A stretch of DNA of 25,309 nucleotides from JAJNBA01 sp035696925. GTDB lineage: Bacteria > Actinomycetota > UBA4738 > HRBIN12. Below are positions 1-7,654 of the stretch, piece after piece. The notes beneath the pieces were generated by a model, which was not told where the DNA came from, searched no databases, and worked only from the letters and a program-made list of their open reading frames with translations. The stretch lies in NCBI GenBank assembly GCA_035696925.1, contig DASSDW010000112.1:1-25309 (forward strand), in the 5' to 3' direction. How positions within the stretch are numbered: the first letter of the stretch is position 1; every line of letters starts with the position of its first letter. A program made the translations under genes and the position numbers.

Positions 1-1
1 A

Positions 2-157
2 CCACGCCAGCGAGCGGTGCTGGTGCTCCGCTACTACGAGGATCTGTCGGAGCGGGAGACGGCCGATGCGCTGCGGTGCTCGGTCGCCGCAGTGAAGTCG
101 TTGACCGCGCGCGCCACGTCGGCGCTCCGCGAAGGGATCAGAGGTGAGGACGGATGA
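2..157 (+). CDS. ECF sigma-70 factor, C-terminal part (5' truncated by window)
   Basis: Only the last 51 codons are present; the gene begins outside the window. The reading frame starts at base 2 and ends at TGA 155-157. It reads as a sigma region 4 helix-turn-helix: PRQRAVLVLRYYEDLSERE is the typical first helix of SigE-family ECF sigma factors, followed by TADALRCSVAAVKSLTARA as the DNA-recognition helices that contact the -35 element. The stop overlaps the start of the next gene in an ATGA junction (154-157), so the two are translationally coupled. This is the usual arrangement of an ECF sigma factor with its membrane regulator. The regulon and inducing signal cannot be told from this fragment. 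Confidence 0.85.
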   Translation, partial: PRQRAVLVLRYYEDLSERETADALRCSVAAVKSLTARATSALREGIRGEDG

Positions 158-2106
158 GCACGGACTTCGAGAACGAGCTCCGGGACCTGTTCCGCGAGAA
201 AGCCGGCGAGGCGCCGCTCGCCACGCCGACGATGCCGGCGTCCGCGCCGCGGCACGTGCTGCGTCGCAGCCGCATCCACCAACTCGGGACGGTCCTCGGC
301 TCCGCAGCCGTCGTCGTCGCGCTGATCCTCGGGTCGGTGGCCGGCCTCACTCGCATCCTCGGCGAGGGAGAGGATCGCGTCGGTAGTGACGACTACGAGG
401 TGTTCCAACGAACCGCGACGATCGAGGCATTCACGGTGGGGAGCCCCTCGGATTGGTTCTTGGTCAACGAGTGGCCCATGTCGATGGTGATCGCCGTTCA
501 GGGCAGCGCGGGAACGGGGTCCGCCTGCATGCCCTTGCCCGGAGATCCGAATCGGGAGTGCGCGAATCCCCCCGGCGACGAGACAACATCACCGATCCCC
601 GTTCCGCACGGTCTCCCGATGCTCCAGCTCTCGAACGTCGACCTGGGGTTGGCGGCGAACGCCTGCGCAGACGGGATCCCCGGCGACGCTGCCGTTCTCT
701 ACGTGGCGCTCGACTACGACGCTGCGATCGCGGGCGTCGCGGATCGGTCGATCCCGGCGTTCCCCCCGAACAACGGGCTCCCGCCCGAAGGAGATGGTTC
801 CTGCGGACCCGGTCGCTATGCGAAGTTCACCGTCAACGGTGAACGATTCTTCGCGTGGATCGGCGTCGGACCCGACGCGAGCGACGAGGACCGGGAAACG
901 GTCGAAAACTCCTACGAGATGATGTCGGCGATCTCCGATTGGACCCCCACCCCCCCGAACGAGACGACTCCCGCCTACGTTGTCGCAGGAGGCGACTACG
1001 GGCCCGGCGACGACTGGAGGATCGAGCTCCGTCCGGACGGCGGCGCGATCCAGCTGTCCCTGGAGGGTGGCCCCGCTCCGGATGTGTTGCTCACCGACGG
1101 GTCAGCCGCCCCCATCTCGTGGGCCGGGACCGATCCGATCTTCGGAGCGATCACGAAGGACGCGACCGGTGTCGAGTACCGGCCGGCCGATGCCGGAGAC
1201 CCGATCCCTGGCACGATCCTGCCGCTGCCTCCGAGCTTGCCGTTCGATCTCGATGTCTTCTTCATCGAGGGAACCGACGGTCTCACCGGCGAGATCGTCG
1301 CGCTCGGCGTCGATGGGGCGACCACGACCCTATCGCCGACTCCCTCGGTCGATCCACGGGCAGACGTCGTGAGCCTCTCGGGCGGGGATGCGGCGCACAC
1401 CTGGATCGTGCGATTCTCGGGGTCCTTCGAAGACGGGACCGCGTGCATCCGGGTCCGTCTGGATGCCGATTTCGACCCGTGGTGCCCCGGAGCGTCCGAG
1501 ATCGAAAACTCGTTCGCCGGGTCGATCCCGTCCATGCATGGCTGGCTCACGTCGTACTACCTGCTCGCCGGGTCCGTTCCTCTCGAGGTCCACGACATCC
1601 GCTTCGTCGACCCCGACGGACGGGTGCGCATCCGAGAACTGCGATGCACCACGGGTCCGATCGGATGGACGGACAAGCAGGTGTGTGCGATCACGCTGCC
1701 GGCCGAGGGTTCGGGGGTTCTCGAGTACCTCGACGCCGACGGGAACGTGCTCTTCGAGGAGGGGATGGGGTGGGCGGAGGCCGAGGCCGGACCGCCGTTC
1801 CCCGCGCCGATCTCCCCCGTCCACGGAGGGACGTACTGGGCCGTGTATCCGTGGGTGGGCGCCCCAGGAGACCGCGAAGCGGACGATGTGAGTGCCTGGC
1901 TCCTCTCGGAGTTCGGGATCGAGGCCTTCTCCGGCGACCTCGGGTGCGATCAGGGCGCGGCGGAGGCGCTCGGCACGGACGCGGAGCAGGGCATCGGCGT
2001 GTACTTCGACACGGAGGCCGAGGCGATCGACTTCGCGCAGATCGCGGGACTGCTCGATCACACGAGGCGTGTGATCGCCCACGTGACGACGTACTGCCTC
2101 GACTGA
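154..2106 (+). CDS. single-pass membrane protein coupled to ECF sigma factor; large extracytoplasmic beta domain, function unknown
   Basis: A 650-residue protein whose ATG overlaps the sigma factor stop (ATGA). Residues 1-43 are a short basic cytoplasmic tail with an ELRDLFREKA helix. Residues 44-66 form one hydrophobic helix (LGTVLGSAAVVVALILGSVA), and the remainder would lie outside the membrane. There is no HxxxCxxC zinc anti-sigma motif. Two stretches, about residues 276-391 and 405-536, look like copies of one beta-rich unit: both contain a WRIELRPDGG or WIVRFSGSFEDG strand pair and end in a VALGVDG or EYLDADGNVLF strand. The outer part has many cysteines, suggesting disulfides. By position and topology it may be the anti-sigma partner of the upstream factor, but no recognised anti-sigma domain is visible, so this is inference. 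A terminal section (about 555-650) is not recognised. Confidence 0.8.
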   Translation: MSTDFENELRDLFREKAGEAPLATPTMPASAPRHVLRRSRIHQLGTVLGSAAVVVALILGSVAGLTRILGEGEDRVGSDDYEVFQRTATIEAFTVGSPSDWFLVNEWPMSMVIAVQGSAGTGSACMPLPGDPNRECANPPGDETTSPIPVPHGLPMLQLSNVDLGLAANACADGIPGDAAVLYVALDYDAAIAGVADRSIPAFPPNNGLPPEGDGSCGPGRYAKFTVNGERFFAWIGVGPDASDEDRETVENSYEMMSAISDWTPTPPNETTPAYVVAGGDYGPGDDWRIELRPDGGAIQLSLEGGPAPDVLLTDGSAAPISWAGTDPIFGAITKDATGVEYRPADAGDPIPGTILPLPPSLPFDLDVFFIEGTDGLTGEIVALGVDGATTTLSPTPSVDPRADVVSLSGGDAAHTWIVRFSGSFEDGTACIRVRLDADFDPWCPGASEIENSFAGSIPSMHGWLTSYYLLAGSVPLEVHDIRFVDPDGRVRIRELRCTTGPIGWTDKQVCAITLPAEGSGVLEYLDADGNVLFEEGMGWAEAEAGPPFPAPISPVHGGTYWAVYPWVGAPGDREADDVSAWLLSEFGIEAFSGDLGCDQGAAEALGTDAEQGIGVYFDTEAEAIDFAQIAGLLDHTRRVIAHVTTYCLD

Positions 2107-2139
2107 CCTGACACTCACGCGGTTTGGCAGGATGGCGGC

Positions 2140-3066
2140 GTGGACCTCCGCGCCCGACGGCAGAGCTGGTTCGGCCTGAAGCGATTCGTCAAGCGCTTCC
2201 TCGCCCTCCGCGTGCCGAACGTCACCCTGCGGCTCGCATCCAAGGCGGCGCCGTCGCTCCGCACGGGTCGGCTTCCCGCCCCCGCCCGCCTCGAGGAAGT
2301 GAGTGGTCGCGTGGGGGGCGTGACGTTCGTCCTCCTCGACCCCGCACGGTGCGAGAACGCGAAGGAGCTCTTCTGGGGTCGCGGCCGTCGGCCGAACGCC
2401 CACGATCGGCTCGCGCTGGACACGGTGGCCGCGCTCGCTCGAGGGTCCGACACGTTCCTCGACGTGGGCGCGTACACGGGCCTGTTCACGATGGCGGTGA
2501 CCGCCTACGCGCCGCACGTCGCCGTCCACGCGTTCGAGATCGTCCCGGCGGTGGCCGACGCGCTGGAGGCGAACGCGCGCCGGAACGGGGTCGATGATCG
2601 CGTCGCGGTCCATCGGGAGGGCATCGGGGATCCCAACAAGACGATGCGCGTTCCGTCCGGCGAAGGGGGCTCGGCGCTCCCCTCGTTCTACTCGTCGAGG
2701 ATGCGGTTCGACGGAGGCAAGGAAGTCGACTTCCGATCGCTGGATTCTGTCGCCGCCCTGATCCCGGAAGCGGCCCGTGTGGTGATGAAGGTCGACGTGG
2801 AGGGAACGGAGGACGCGGTCTTCCGCTTCGGCCAGGCGTTCCTGAGGACCTGCCGTCCGCACATCCTGTGCGAGGTGCTCCACGATGTCGCCGACGGGGC
2901 TGCCCTCGATGGGTTGCTCGCGGGTGCGAGGCTCCACAAGTACCTCGTCACCGACACCCGGCTCGCGCGGATCGATCGCGTCGTGCCGCACCCGGCGTTC
3001 CGCGACTGGCTGTTCACCCCTCTCACCGAAGAGGAGCTGCGCGGTCTCGAGCTCCCGGTCGACTAG
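2140..3066 (+). CDS. FkbM family SAM-dependent methyltransferase
   Basis: A 308-residue Rossmann-fold methyltransferase of the FkbM family, which O-methylates sugars or secondary metabolites. The SAM-binding motif I is FLDVGAYTGLF (near residue 105), followed by the acidic VHAFEIVP loop. The family signature VVMKVDVEGTE lies near residue 210 and is followed by RPHILCEVLHD. The N-terminal 60 residues are basic and not recognised. The GTG start at 2140 is chosen because a -10-like CAGGAT lies 6 bases upstream, the same spacing as the leaderless genes elsewhere in the window. The gene stands alone: no glycosyltransferases or biosynthetic genes surround it, so its substrate is unknown. It converges on prs, and the two stop codons share the bases CTAG. 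Confidence 0.85.
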   Translation: MDLRARRQSWFGLKRFVKRFLALRVPNVTLRLASKAAPSLRTGRLPAPARLEEVSGRVGGVTFVLLDPARCENAKELFWGRGRRPNAHDRLALDTVAALARGSDTFLDVGAYTGLFTMAVTAYAPHVAVHAFEIVPAVADALEANARRNGVDDRVAVHREGIGDPNKTMRVPSGEGGSALPSFYSSRMRFDGGKEVDFRSLDSVAALIPEAARVVMKVDVEGTEDAVFRFGQAFLRTCRPHILCEVLHDVADGAALDGLLAGARLHKYLVTDTRLARIDRVVPHPAFRDWLFTPLTEEELRGLELPVD

Positions 3067-4043
3067 ACCTGGTTGTCGCCGCCGAAGATCTCCGAGACCG
3101 AGGCGTCCTCGAAGACCGCTCGGAGGCCGTTCGCGATCAACGGCGCGATCGAGAGGACCTTCAGCTTGGCGAACGTGCGCTCCTCGGGGATGGGCACCGT
3201 GTTCGTCACCACGACCTGCTCGATCGGCGCCTCCTCCAGCAGCTGACGCGCCTTGCCGCTGAACAGGCCGTGGGTCGCCCCCACGAAGATCGGGCCGGCG
3301 CCGATCTCGGCGAGGACCTGGACGCCCTTCGAGATCGTGGCCGCGGTGTCGATCATGTCGTCGACGATCACGCACGGCCTGCCCTCGACCTCACCGACGA
3401 CCGCCATCTCCTCGATCTTGTGGGCCTCCTTGCGGGAGCGGCGCTTGTAGAGGAACGCGAGGTCCGCGTGGAGGTACTCGCGGAGCTTCTCCGAGGTCTT
3501 GATCCGCCCGGCGTCGGGCGCCACCACGACAAGGTTGTCGCCGTGCAGCCCGAGCTCGTCCTTGAAGTAGTCCGACAGGATCGGGAGCGCCGTGAGGTGA
3601 TCGAACGGGAAGTCGAAGTAGCCCTGGATCTGGCCCGAGTGCAGGTCGACCGAGATCACTCGGTCTGCGCCCGCGGTGGACAGGAGATCGGCGACGAGCT
3701 TCGCGCTGATCGGCTCGCGGGACAGGGCCTTGTGGTCCTGACGGGAGTAGCCGTAGAACGGGATCACGGCATTGATCCGCTTGGCCGACGCCCGCTTCAT
3801 GGCGTCGATCATGATCAGCTGCTCCATCAGTGCTTCGTTCACCGGCTCGTAGTGCGACTGCACCACGAACACGTCAGCCCCGCGGACGCTCTCCTCGGCA
3901 CGGAAGTAGATCTCCCCCGACGCGAACCGCCGGAGCTCGCTGTGGCTCACCGGGATGCCGAGGCACTCGGCGATCTCGCTCCCCAGCGCCGGATGGATCG
4001 TTCCGGAGAACAGCATCATCCGCTTCTTGGTGATGATCTCCAC
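3063..4043 (-). CDS. prs: ribose-phosphate pyrophosphokinase (PRPP synthetase)
   Basis: This 326-residue class I enzyme transfers pyrophosphate from ATP to ribose 5-phosphate, giving PRPP for purine, pyrimidine, histidine and tryptophan synthesis. Hallmarks visible are DVFVVQSHYEPVNEALMEQL and LIMIDAMKRASAKRI near residues 55-90, FYGYSRQDHKA at the ATP site, VDLHSGQIQGYF, and the PRPP-binding loop VDDMIDTAATI near residue 220. The length is normal for bacterial prs. The GTG start at 4043 is preceded by a GGGGG Shine-Dalgarno run; a start further in (at MMLFSGTIHP) would fit the family as well. It lies 9 bases after glmU, the standard actinobacterial glmU-prs operon linking cell-wall precursor and PRPP supply. 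Confidence 0.97.
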   Translation of the reverse strand: MEIITKKRMMLFSGTIHPALGSEIAECLGIPVSHSELRRFASGEIYFRAEESVRGADVFVVQSHYEPVNEALMEQLIMIDAMKRASAKRINAVIPFYGYSRQDHKALSREPISAKLVADLLSTAGADRVISVDLHSGQIQGYFDFPFDHLTALPILSDYFKDELGLHGDNLVVVAPDAGRIKTSEKLREYLHADLAFLYKRRSRKEAHKIEEMAVVGEVEGRPCVIVDDMIDTAATISKGVQVLAEIGAGPIFVGATHGLFSGKARQLLEEAPIEQVVVTNTVPIPEERTFAKLKVLSIAPLIANGLRAVFEDASVSEIFGGDNQV

Positions 4044-4052
4044 GGTCGCCCC

Positions 4053-5474
4053 CTAGTGATCGCCCTTCGACCGATGCTTGGCGTCGGCGCGCTTCCGGTA
4101 GCCCTTCACGTTCTTCTGGTCGGACCGCTCAACGGCCAGCGCGCCCGCCGGCACGTCCTTCGTGATCACCGATCCGGCCCCCGTGACGGCGCCCTTGCCG
4201 ACCTTCAGCGGCGCCACCAGCATCGTATCCGACCCGATCCTCGCCCCGTCGCCGATCACCGTGGGGTGCTTGTCGTAGCCGTCGTAGTTCACGACGACGG
4301 TCCCGGCCCCGACGTTCACCCCCACCCCGAGCTCGGCGTTGCCGATGTACGTGAGGTGCTTGGCCTTCGAGCCCCTGCCGATCCGCGAGCCCTTCACCTC
4401 CACGAAGTTGCCGACGAGGGCACCGTCCTCCAGGACCGCCCCGGGCCGTAGACGCGCGAACGGACCGACCTCGCAGTCCTTCCCGACCCGGGCGTCCTCG
4501 AGGACCGAGAACCACACGACCGAGCGGTCACCGACCCGGGAGCGGGCGATCGCGGTGGACGGACCGATCCTGCAGCCGGCGCCGATCCGGACCCCCGTCT
4601 CCAGGAACGTGTTCGGGTAGACGACCGTGTCCTTGCCGAGACGTACCTCGACGTCGATATAGGTGGCGGAGGGATCGACCAGGCGGACCCCGGCGGCCAT
4701 GTGGGAGTCGTTGGTCCGGCGACGGATCAGCGCCTCGAGACCGGCGAGGCCGGCGCGGGTGTTGGCGCCGAGCACCCCGCCCGTGTCGCACACGACGGCG
4801 TCGACGCGCTCGCCCTTGTCGAGGAGGATCGAGATCGCCCGGTTCAGGTAGTACTCGCGCTGGCGGTTCTCTCTGTCGAGGAGCGGCAGGGTCGCGAACA
4901 GCAGGTCCCGGCGGAACGCGATCCAGTTCGTCGCGACCTCGTGGATCTTCCGGACGGCGGGCGGCGCATCGCGCCCCTCGACCACGTCGACGACGCGCCG
5001 GCCGTCGCGGACGACCCTCCCGTAGCCGCCGGGGGTGTCGAGGACCGTGGAGCCGAGGGTGACGGCCGCGCCGGAGCGCCGATGCGAGGACAAGAGTTTC
5101 CGGACATCGGCGACGGTGACCGGATCGAAGTCCCCGTTCGCCACGAGGACGTCCGCGGTCTTGCCGACGGCGTCCTCGGCGAGCTGGACCGCATGACCGG
5201 TCCCGAGCTGCTCGGCCTGCTCGACGAAGACGGGCGCGGGCTCGATGCCCCACGACTCCACTGCCTCGCGGACGTCGTCGGCGCCGTGGCCGACGACGAC
5301 GACGATCCTCGAAGGCTTCGCGGCGCGCAGGATCTGGAGGGTGTGCCACAGGATCGGACGGCCGCAGACCGGGTGGAGCACCTTGGGGAGCTCCGACCGC
5401 AGCCGCTTCCCCTGGCCGGCAGCGAGGACCACGGCGGCGAGCGATCGCGGGGTGCGCTTGGGTGTCGTGCCCAC
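4053..5474 (-). CDS. glmU: bifunctional GlmU: GlcN-1-P acetyltransferase / GlcNAc-1-P uridylyltransferase
   Basis: A 473-residue bifunctional enzyme producing UDP-GlcNAc for peptidoglycan. The N-terminal pyrophosphorylase half carries LAAGQGKRLRSELPKVLHP (residues 17-35), the nucleotide-binding signature, and an NGD metal-binding motif. The C-terminal half is a left-handed beta-helix of hexapeptide repeats with the acetyl-CoA site segment KAKHLTYIGNAELG (contains the catalytic His) and VNVGAGTVVVNYDGYDK. The very C-terminus, after VKGYRKRADAKHRSKGDH, is short and basic. The GTG start at 5474 is preceded by GAAGGA five bases upstream. The next gene downstream is prs. Upstream, 89 bases separate it from the TusA-diiron gene, so it probably has its own promoter or read-through from that operon. 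Confidence 0.97.
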   Translation of the reverse strand: MGTTPKRTPRSLAAVVLAAGQGKRLRSELPKVLHPVCGRPILWHTLQILRAAKPSRIVVVVGHGADDVREAVESWGIEPAPVFVEQAEQLGTGHAVQLAEDAVGKTADVLVANGDFDPVTVADVRKLLSSHRRSGAAVTLGSTVLDTPGGYGRVVRDGRRVVDVVEGRDAPPAVRKIHEVATNWIAFRRDLLFATLPLLDRENRQREYYLNRAISILLDKGERVDAVVCDTGGVLGANTRAGLAGLEALIRRRTNDSHMAAGVRLVDPSATYIDVEVRLGKDTVVYPNTFLETGVRIGAGCRIGPSTAIARSRVGDRSVVWFSVLEDARVGKDCEVGPFARLRPGAVLEDGALVGNFVEVKGSRIGRGSKAKHLTYIGNAELGVGVNVGAGTVVVNYDGYDKHPTVIGDGARIGSDTMLVAPLKVGKGAVTGAGSVITKDVPAGALAVERSDQKNVKGYRKRADAKHRSKGDH

Positions 5475-5563
5475 GTCAGTCCTTCAGCGTCGGGGGCGGG
5501 AAGGCCGAGGCCATGGTCCCATACCGCCGCGCGCGTGGCTCGCCGAGATCCGTCCGCGGATCG

Positions 5564-6832
5564 CTACATGAAGTTCGGCGTGTGCATCTCGGACATCTCC
5601 TCGGCGACCGGAGCCGGGAAGCCGAGCTGGGTGAGTCGGGTGACCCGTCGCCGGTGCATCGTCTTCTGCAGGGCGCGGACCTCCTTGACCCCTTCCCGGA
5701 TCCGGCTCGGTGTCACCTCACCCGCCGCGAGGATCACGAGCGCCTCCTCGATGTGCGGGCTGGTGCCGCTCGCGTCCGCGAGGAAGGAAGCCCGGCGCCG
5801 GACGGCCTCGAACAGCTCCGTGACCCGGTCGGGGTCGGCTCTCAGGTAGTGACGCGCGTGCTCGACGCCGAACGCGACGTGTCTCGCCTCGTCGATCCGC
5901 GCGCGACGGGCGATCTCCGCCGTCACCGGCTCGGGCGCGAAGCGCTCCACGAACGCCAGGTACTCCAGGAACGTGCCCTCGCCGAGCACCGAGAGCAGGA
6001 AGGACGCGTGCGAGAAGTCCTCCTGTTCGAGGAGCGATCGCAGCGAGGTCTGCGTCATCGCGCTCGAGACCTGGAGCCCGCCGCCGTTCGCGAGCGCGCG
6101 CTTCGTGAACGCCTCGATGTGGCGCGCCTCGTCGTTCACCTGGGTCGCGAGGAACAGGGCCACCTCCGCGAAATGCGGATGGATCCGCGGGATGAAACGG
6201 GCCGGCACGTAGAGCGCCGCATACTCGTTCTCCGCCAGGTGGGTCATGATCTGGCACACCGCTCGCTCGAGGTGGACGGGGAGCGCCTCGAGGTCGCGCC
6301 ACCGGATGTCGGCCGACGCGTCCCACTGGCTCGCCGTCGCCTGCTCGTAGAGGGACGCGACGTTGTGCGCCCAGACCCGGTCCCGCTCCGTCTCGGTGTA
6401 GGGGAACGGGGGCGCTCCCTCTTCCACCGCGGCGCCTCGCGGCGCGAAGCCGGTGGTGGGATCCGCTCGCTCCGGGATCTCCGCCGCCTTCCCGATGAGC
6501 CAGTCTCGGGTGTCGAACCCGTCGTGGCGGAACGTGGGCGTCACGCCCCAGTCCGGACGATCCTTGAACATCAACGAACCGAAGGGCCCGCGCTCGATCC
6601 GGTAGATCGTCCGATCGGAGCCGTCCGGCTCGGTCGCGACGAGCCGGTGCCCGGTTCCCCTGCACCACGCCGGCAACTCGTGAGCGACGGCGGGATTCCC
6701 ACTCCTGAGCTCGAGCTCCTCGCCGACCTCGATGTCCGAGAGACAGACATCCAACGCGAAGATCAGCCCCGAGGCCAGGTCGAGGTCCTCGGCATCGAAC
6801 GATGCTGCCGGCTCGCCGGGTGACTTCACCAT
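5564..6832 (-). CDS. TusA-like domain fused to ferritin-like diiron (DEARH) protein
   Basis: A 422-residue two-domain protein. Residues 15-81 fold like TusA/SirA sulfur carriers: VGEELELRS, then the conserved LPAWCRGTGH (Cys57), then a last strand IYRIERG. The catalytic Cys-Pro of true TusA is missing; the aligned stretch reads SGLIFALDV. Residues 145-400 are a ferritin-like four-helix bundle with diiron ligands in order: E201/E203 (HLAENEY), E235 and H238 (NDEARHIEAF), E285/E290 (GEGTFLEYL), E315 and H318 (IDEARHVAFG). The pattern resembles bacterial multicomponent monooxygenase and related diiron oxygenases. The ATG at 6832 overlaps the end of the PhnD-like gene by 7 bases, so the two are coupled. 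It is the third gene of a three-gene operon. Function is unknown; an oxygenase acting on a sulfur- or phosphorus-containing substrate is inference. Confidence 0.85.
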   Translation of the reverse strand: MVKSPGEPAASFDAEDLDLASGLIFALDVCLSDIEVGEELELRSGNPAVAHELPAWCRGTGHRLVATEPDGSDRTIYRIERGPFGSLMFKDRPDWGVTPTFRHDGFDTRDWLIGKAAEIPERADPTTGFAPRGAAVEEGAPPFPYTETERDRVWAHNVASLYEQATASQWDASADIRWRDLEALPVHLERAVCQIMTHLAENEYAALYVPARFIPRIHPHFAEVALFLATQVNDEARHIEAFTKRALANGGGLQVSSAMTQTSLRSLLEQEDFSHASFLLSVLGEGTFLEYLAFVERFAPEPVTAEIARRARIDEARHVAFGVEHARHYLRADPDRVTELFEAVRRRASFLADASGTSPHIEEALVILAAGEVTPSRIREGVKEVRALQKTMHRRRVTRLTQLGFPAPVAEEMSEMHTPNFM

Positions 6833-7644
6833 CCCACGTCGATCCCCTGTGACCGCACGGCCTCGAAAACGTCCCGGTAGCCCTCGAGCTCCGGCGCGAC
6901 CCACTCGTGCAGTCCCTCGAGCTCGAGGATCCGCCGATGGTTGGTGTTCGCCCAGTCCATCGCCATCAGGTGGCGTGTCCAGGCTTCCGCGCGATGCTCG
7001 TCGAGCGAACCGAGGACCGTGAAGTTGCAGTGGTTGTACGGAGGCGAGGTCCAGAAGGGCGCCAGCCCCTCCGGAGGCACGTCGCCGCCTCGGACCAGGG
7101 CGTCCCACGACGCTGCGCCGACCGCAGCAGCGTCTGCCCGACCCACGAGCACCGCGGTCAACGCCTCGCGCTCGCTCGTGCCCGTGTCGCCGTGCTTGCC
7201 GACGTCGGTGTCGAAGTGCACGAGCTCGAAGTCCTCGCCCGCCCGGAGCCCGGCACCGGCGAGGTAGAAGGTGGGCATGATCGCCGCCTGCGCCGAGTCG
7301 GCGCTCCCGATCGCGAGCGTCCGCCCCTTCAGGTCGTGGGGATCCGTCAGCTCTCCTGCCCTGCTGACGAGGAGCGTCGTGAACCCCACATCCGTATCCC
7401 GCATCGCGAGCACCCGGCACGTTCCTGCCGTCGCGTGATGCGTCCGAGCGTACGCGAGGTTCGTGTTCCACGCGACCTCGACGAAGCCCGCGAGCAACGC
7501 CTCCACCTGCGCCTCGTAGTTCGAGAACCAGACGACATCCATCTCGACCGGCGCGCCACGGAAGTAGTCGCGGATCCCCTCCCAGATCGGGACGACCTTC
7601 GCGTCGTAGGCGACGGCGCCGACGATCAGCGGTTGCATCTTCAT
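6826..7644 (-). CDS. PhnD-like type 2 periplasmic-binding-fold protein, without signal peptide
   Basis: A 272-residue protein of the PhnD/SsuA/transferrin superfamily. The fold signatures are VGAVAYDAKVVPIWEGI at the start, EALLAGFVEVAWNTN near residue 50, and LKGRTLAIGSADSAQAAIMP near residues 103-122, followed by YLAGAGLRAGEDFELV. Homologues usually bind phosphonate, phosphite or sulfonate outside the cell and feed an ABC transporter. Here there is no signal peptide or lipobox, and no permease or ATPase gene is nearby, so the protein should stay in the cytoplasm. It sits 10 bases after the flavoprotein gene and overlaps the TusA-diiron gene. The start is ambiguous between ATG 7644 and ATG 7638; the latter has GGAGAG six bases upstream. 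PBP-fold enzymes such as DszB and Thi5 show that such proteins can be catalytic, but DszB's N-terminal cysteine is absent here. Confidence 0.85.
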   Translation of the reverse strand: MKMQPLIVGAVAYDAKVVPIWEGIRDYFRGAPVEMDVVWFSNYEAQVEALLAGFVEVAWNTNLAYARTHHATAGTCRVLAMRDTDVGFTTLLVSRAGELTDPHDLKGRTLAIGSADSAQAAIMPTFYLAGAGLRAGEDFELVHFDTDVGKHGDTGTSEREALTAVLVGRADAAAVGAASWDALVRGGDVPPEGLAPFWTSPPYNHCNFTVLGSLDEHRAEAWTRHLMAMDWANTNHRRILELEGLHEWVAPELEGYRDVFEAVRSQGIDVGW

Positions 7645-7654
7645 CTCTCCGCCC

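Noticed and set aside
1330..3375. Open frame of 681 codons on the minus strand opposite the membrane protein and FkbM genes
   Set aside because: Low-complexity Arg/Gly/Asp-rich translation with no domain; an antisense shadow of GC-rich coding DNA.
2868..4451. Open frame of 527 codons on the plus strand opposite prs and glmU
   Set aside because: Mirrors the reverse complement of prs and glmU; composition is typical of a shadow frame.
5564..7471. Longer version of the TusA-diiron protein extending upstream to 7471
   Set aside because: The added part overlaps the PhnD-like gene in another frame and is low-complexity; the ATG at 6832 begins the recognisable domain.
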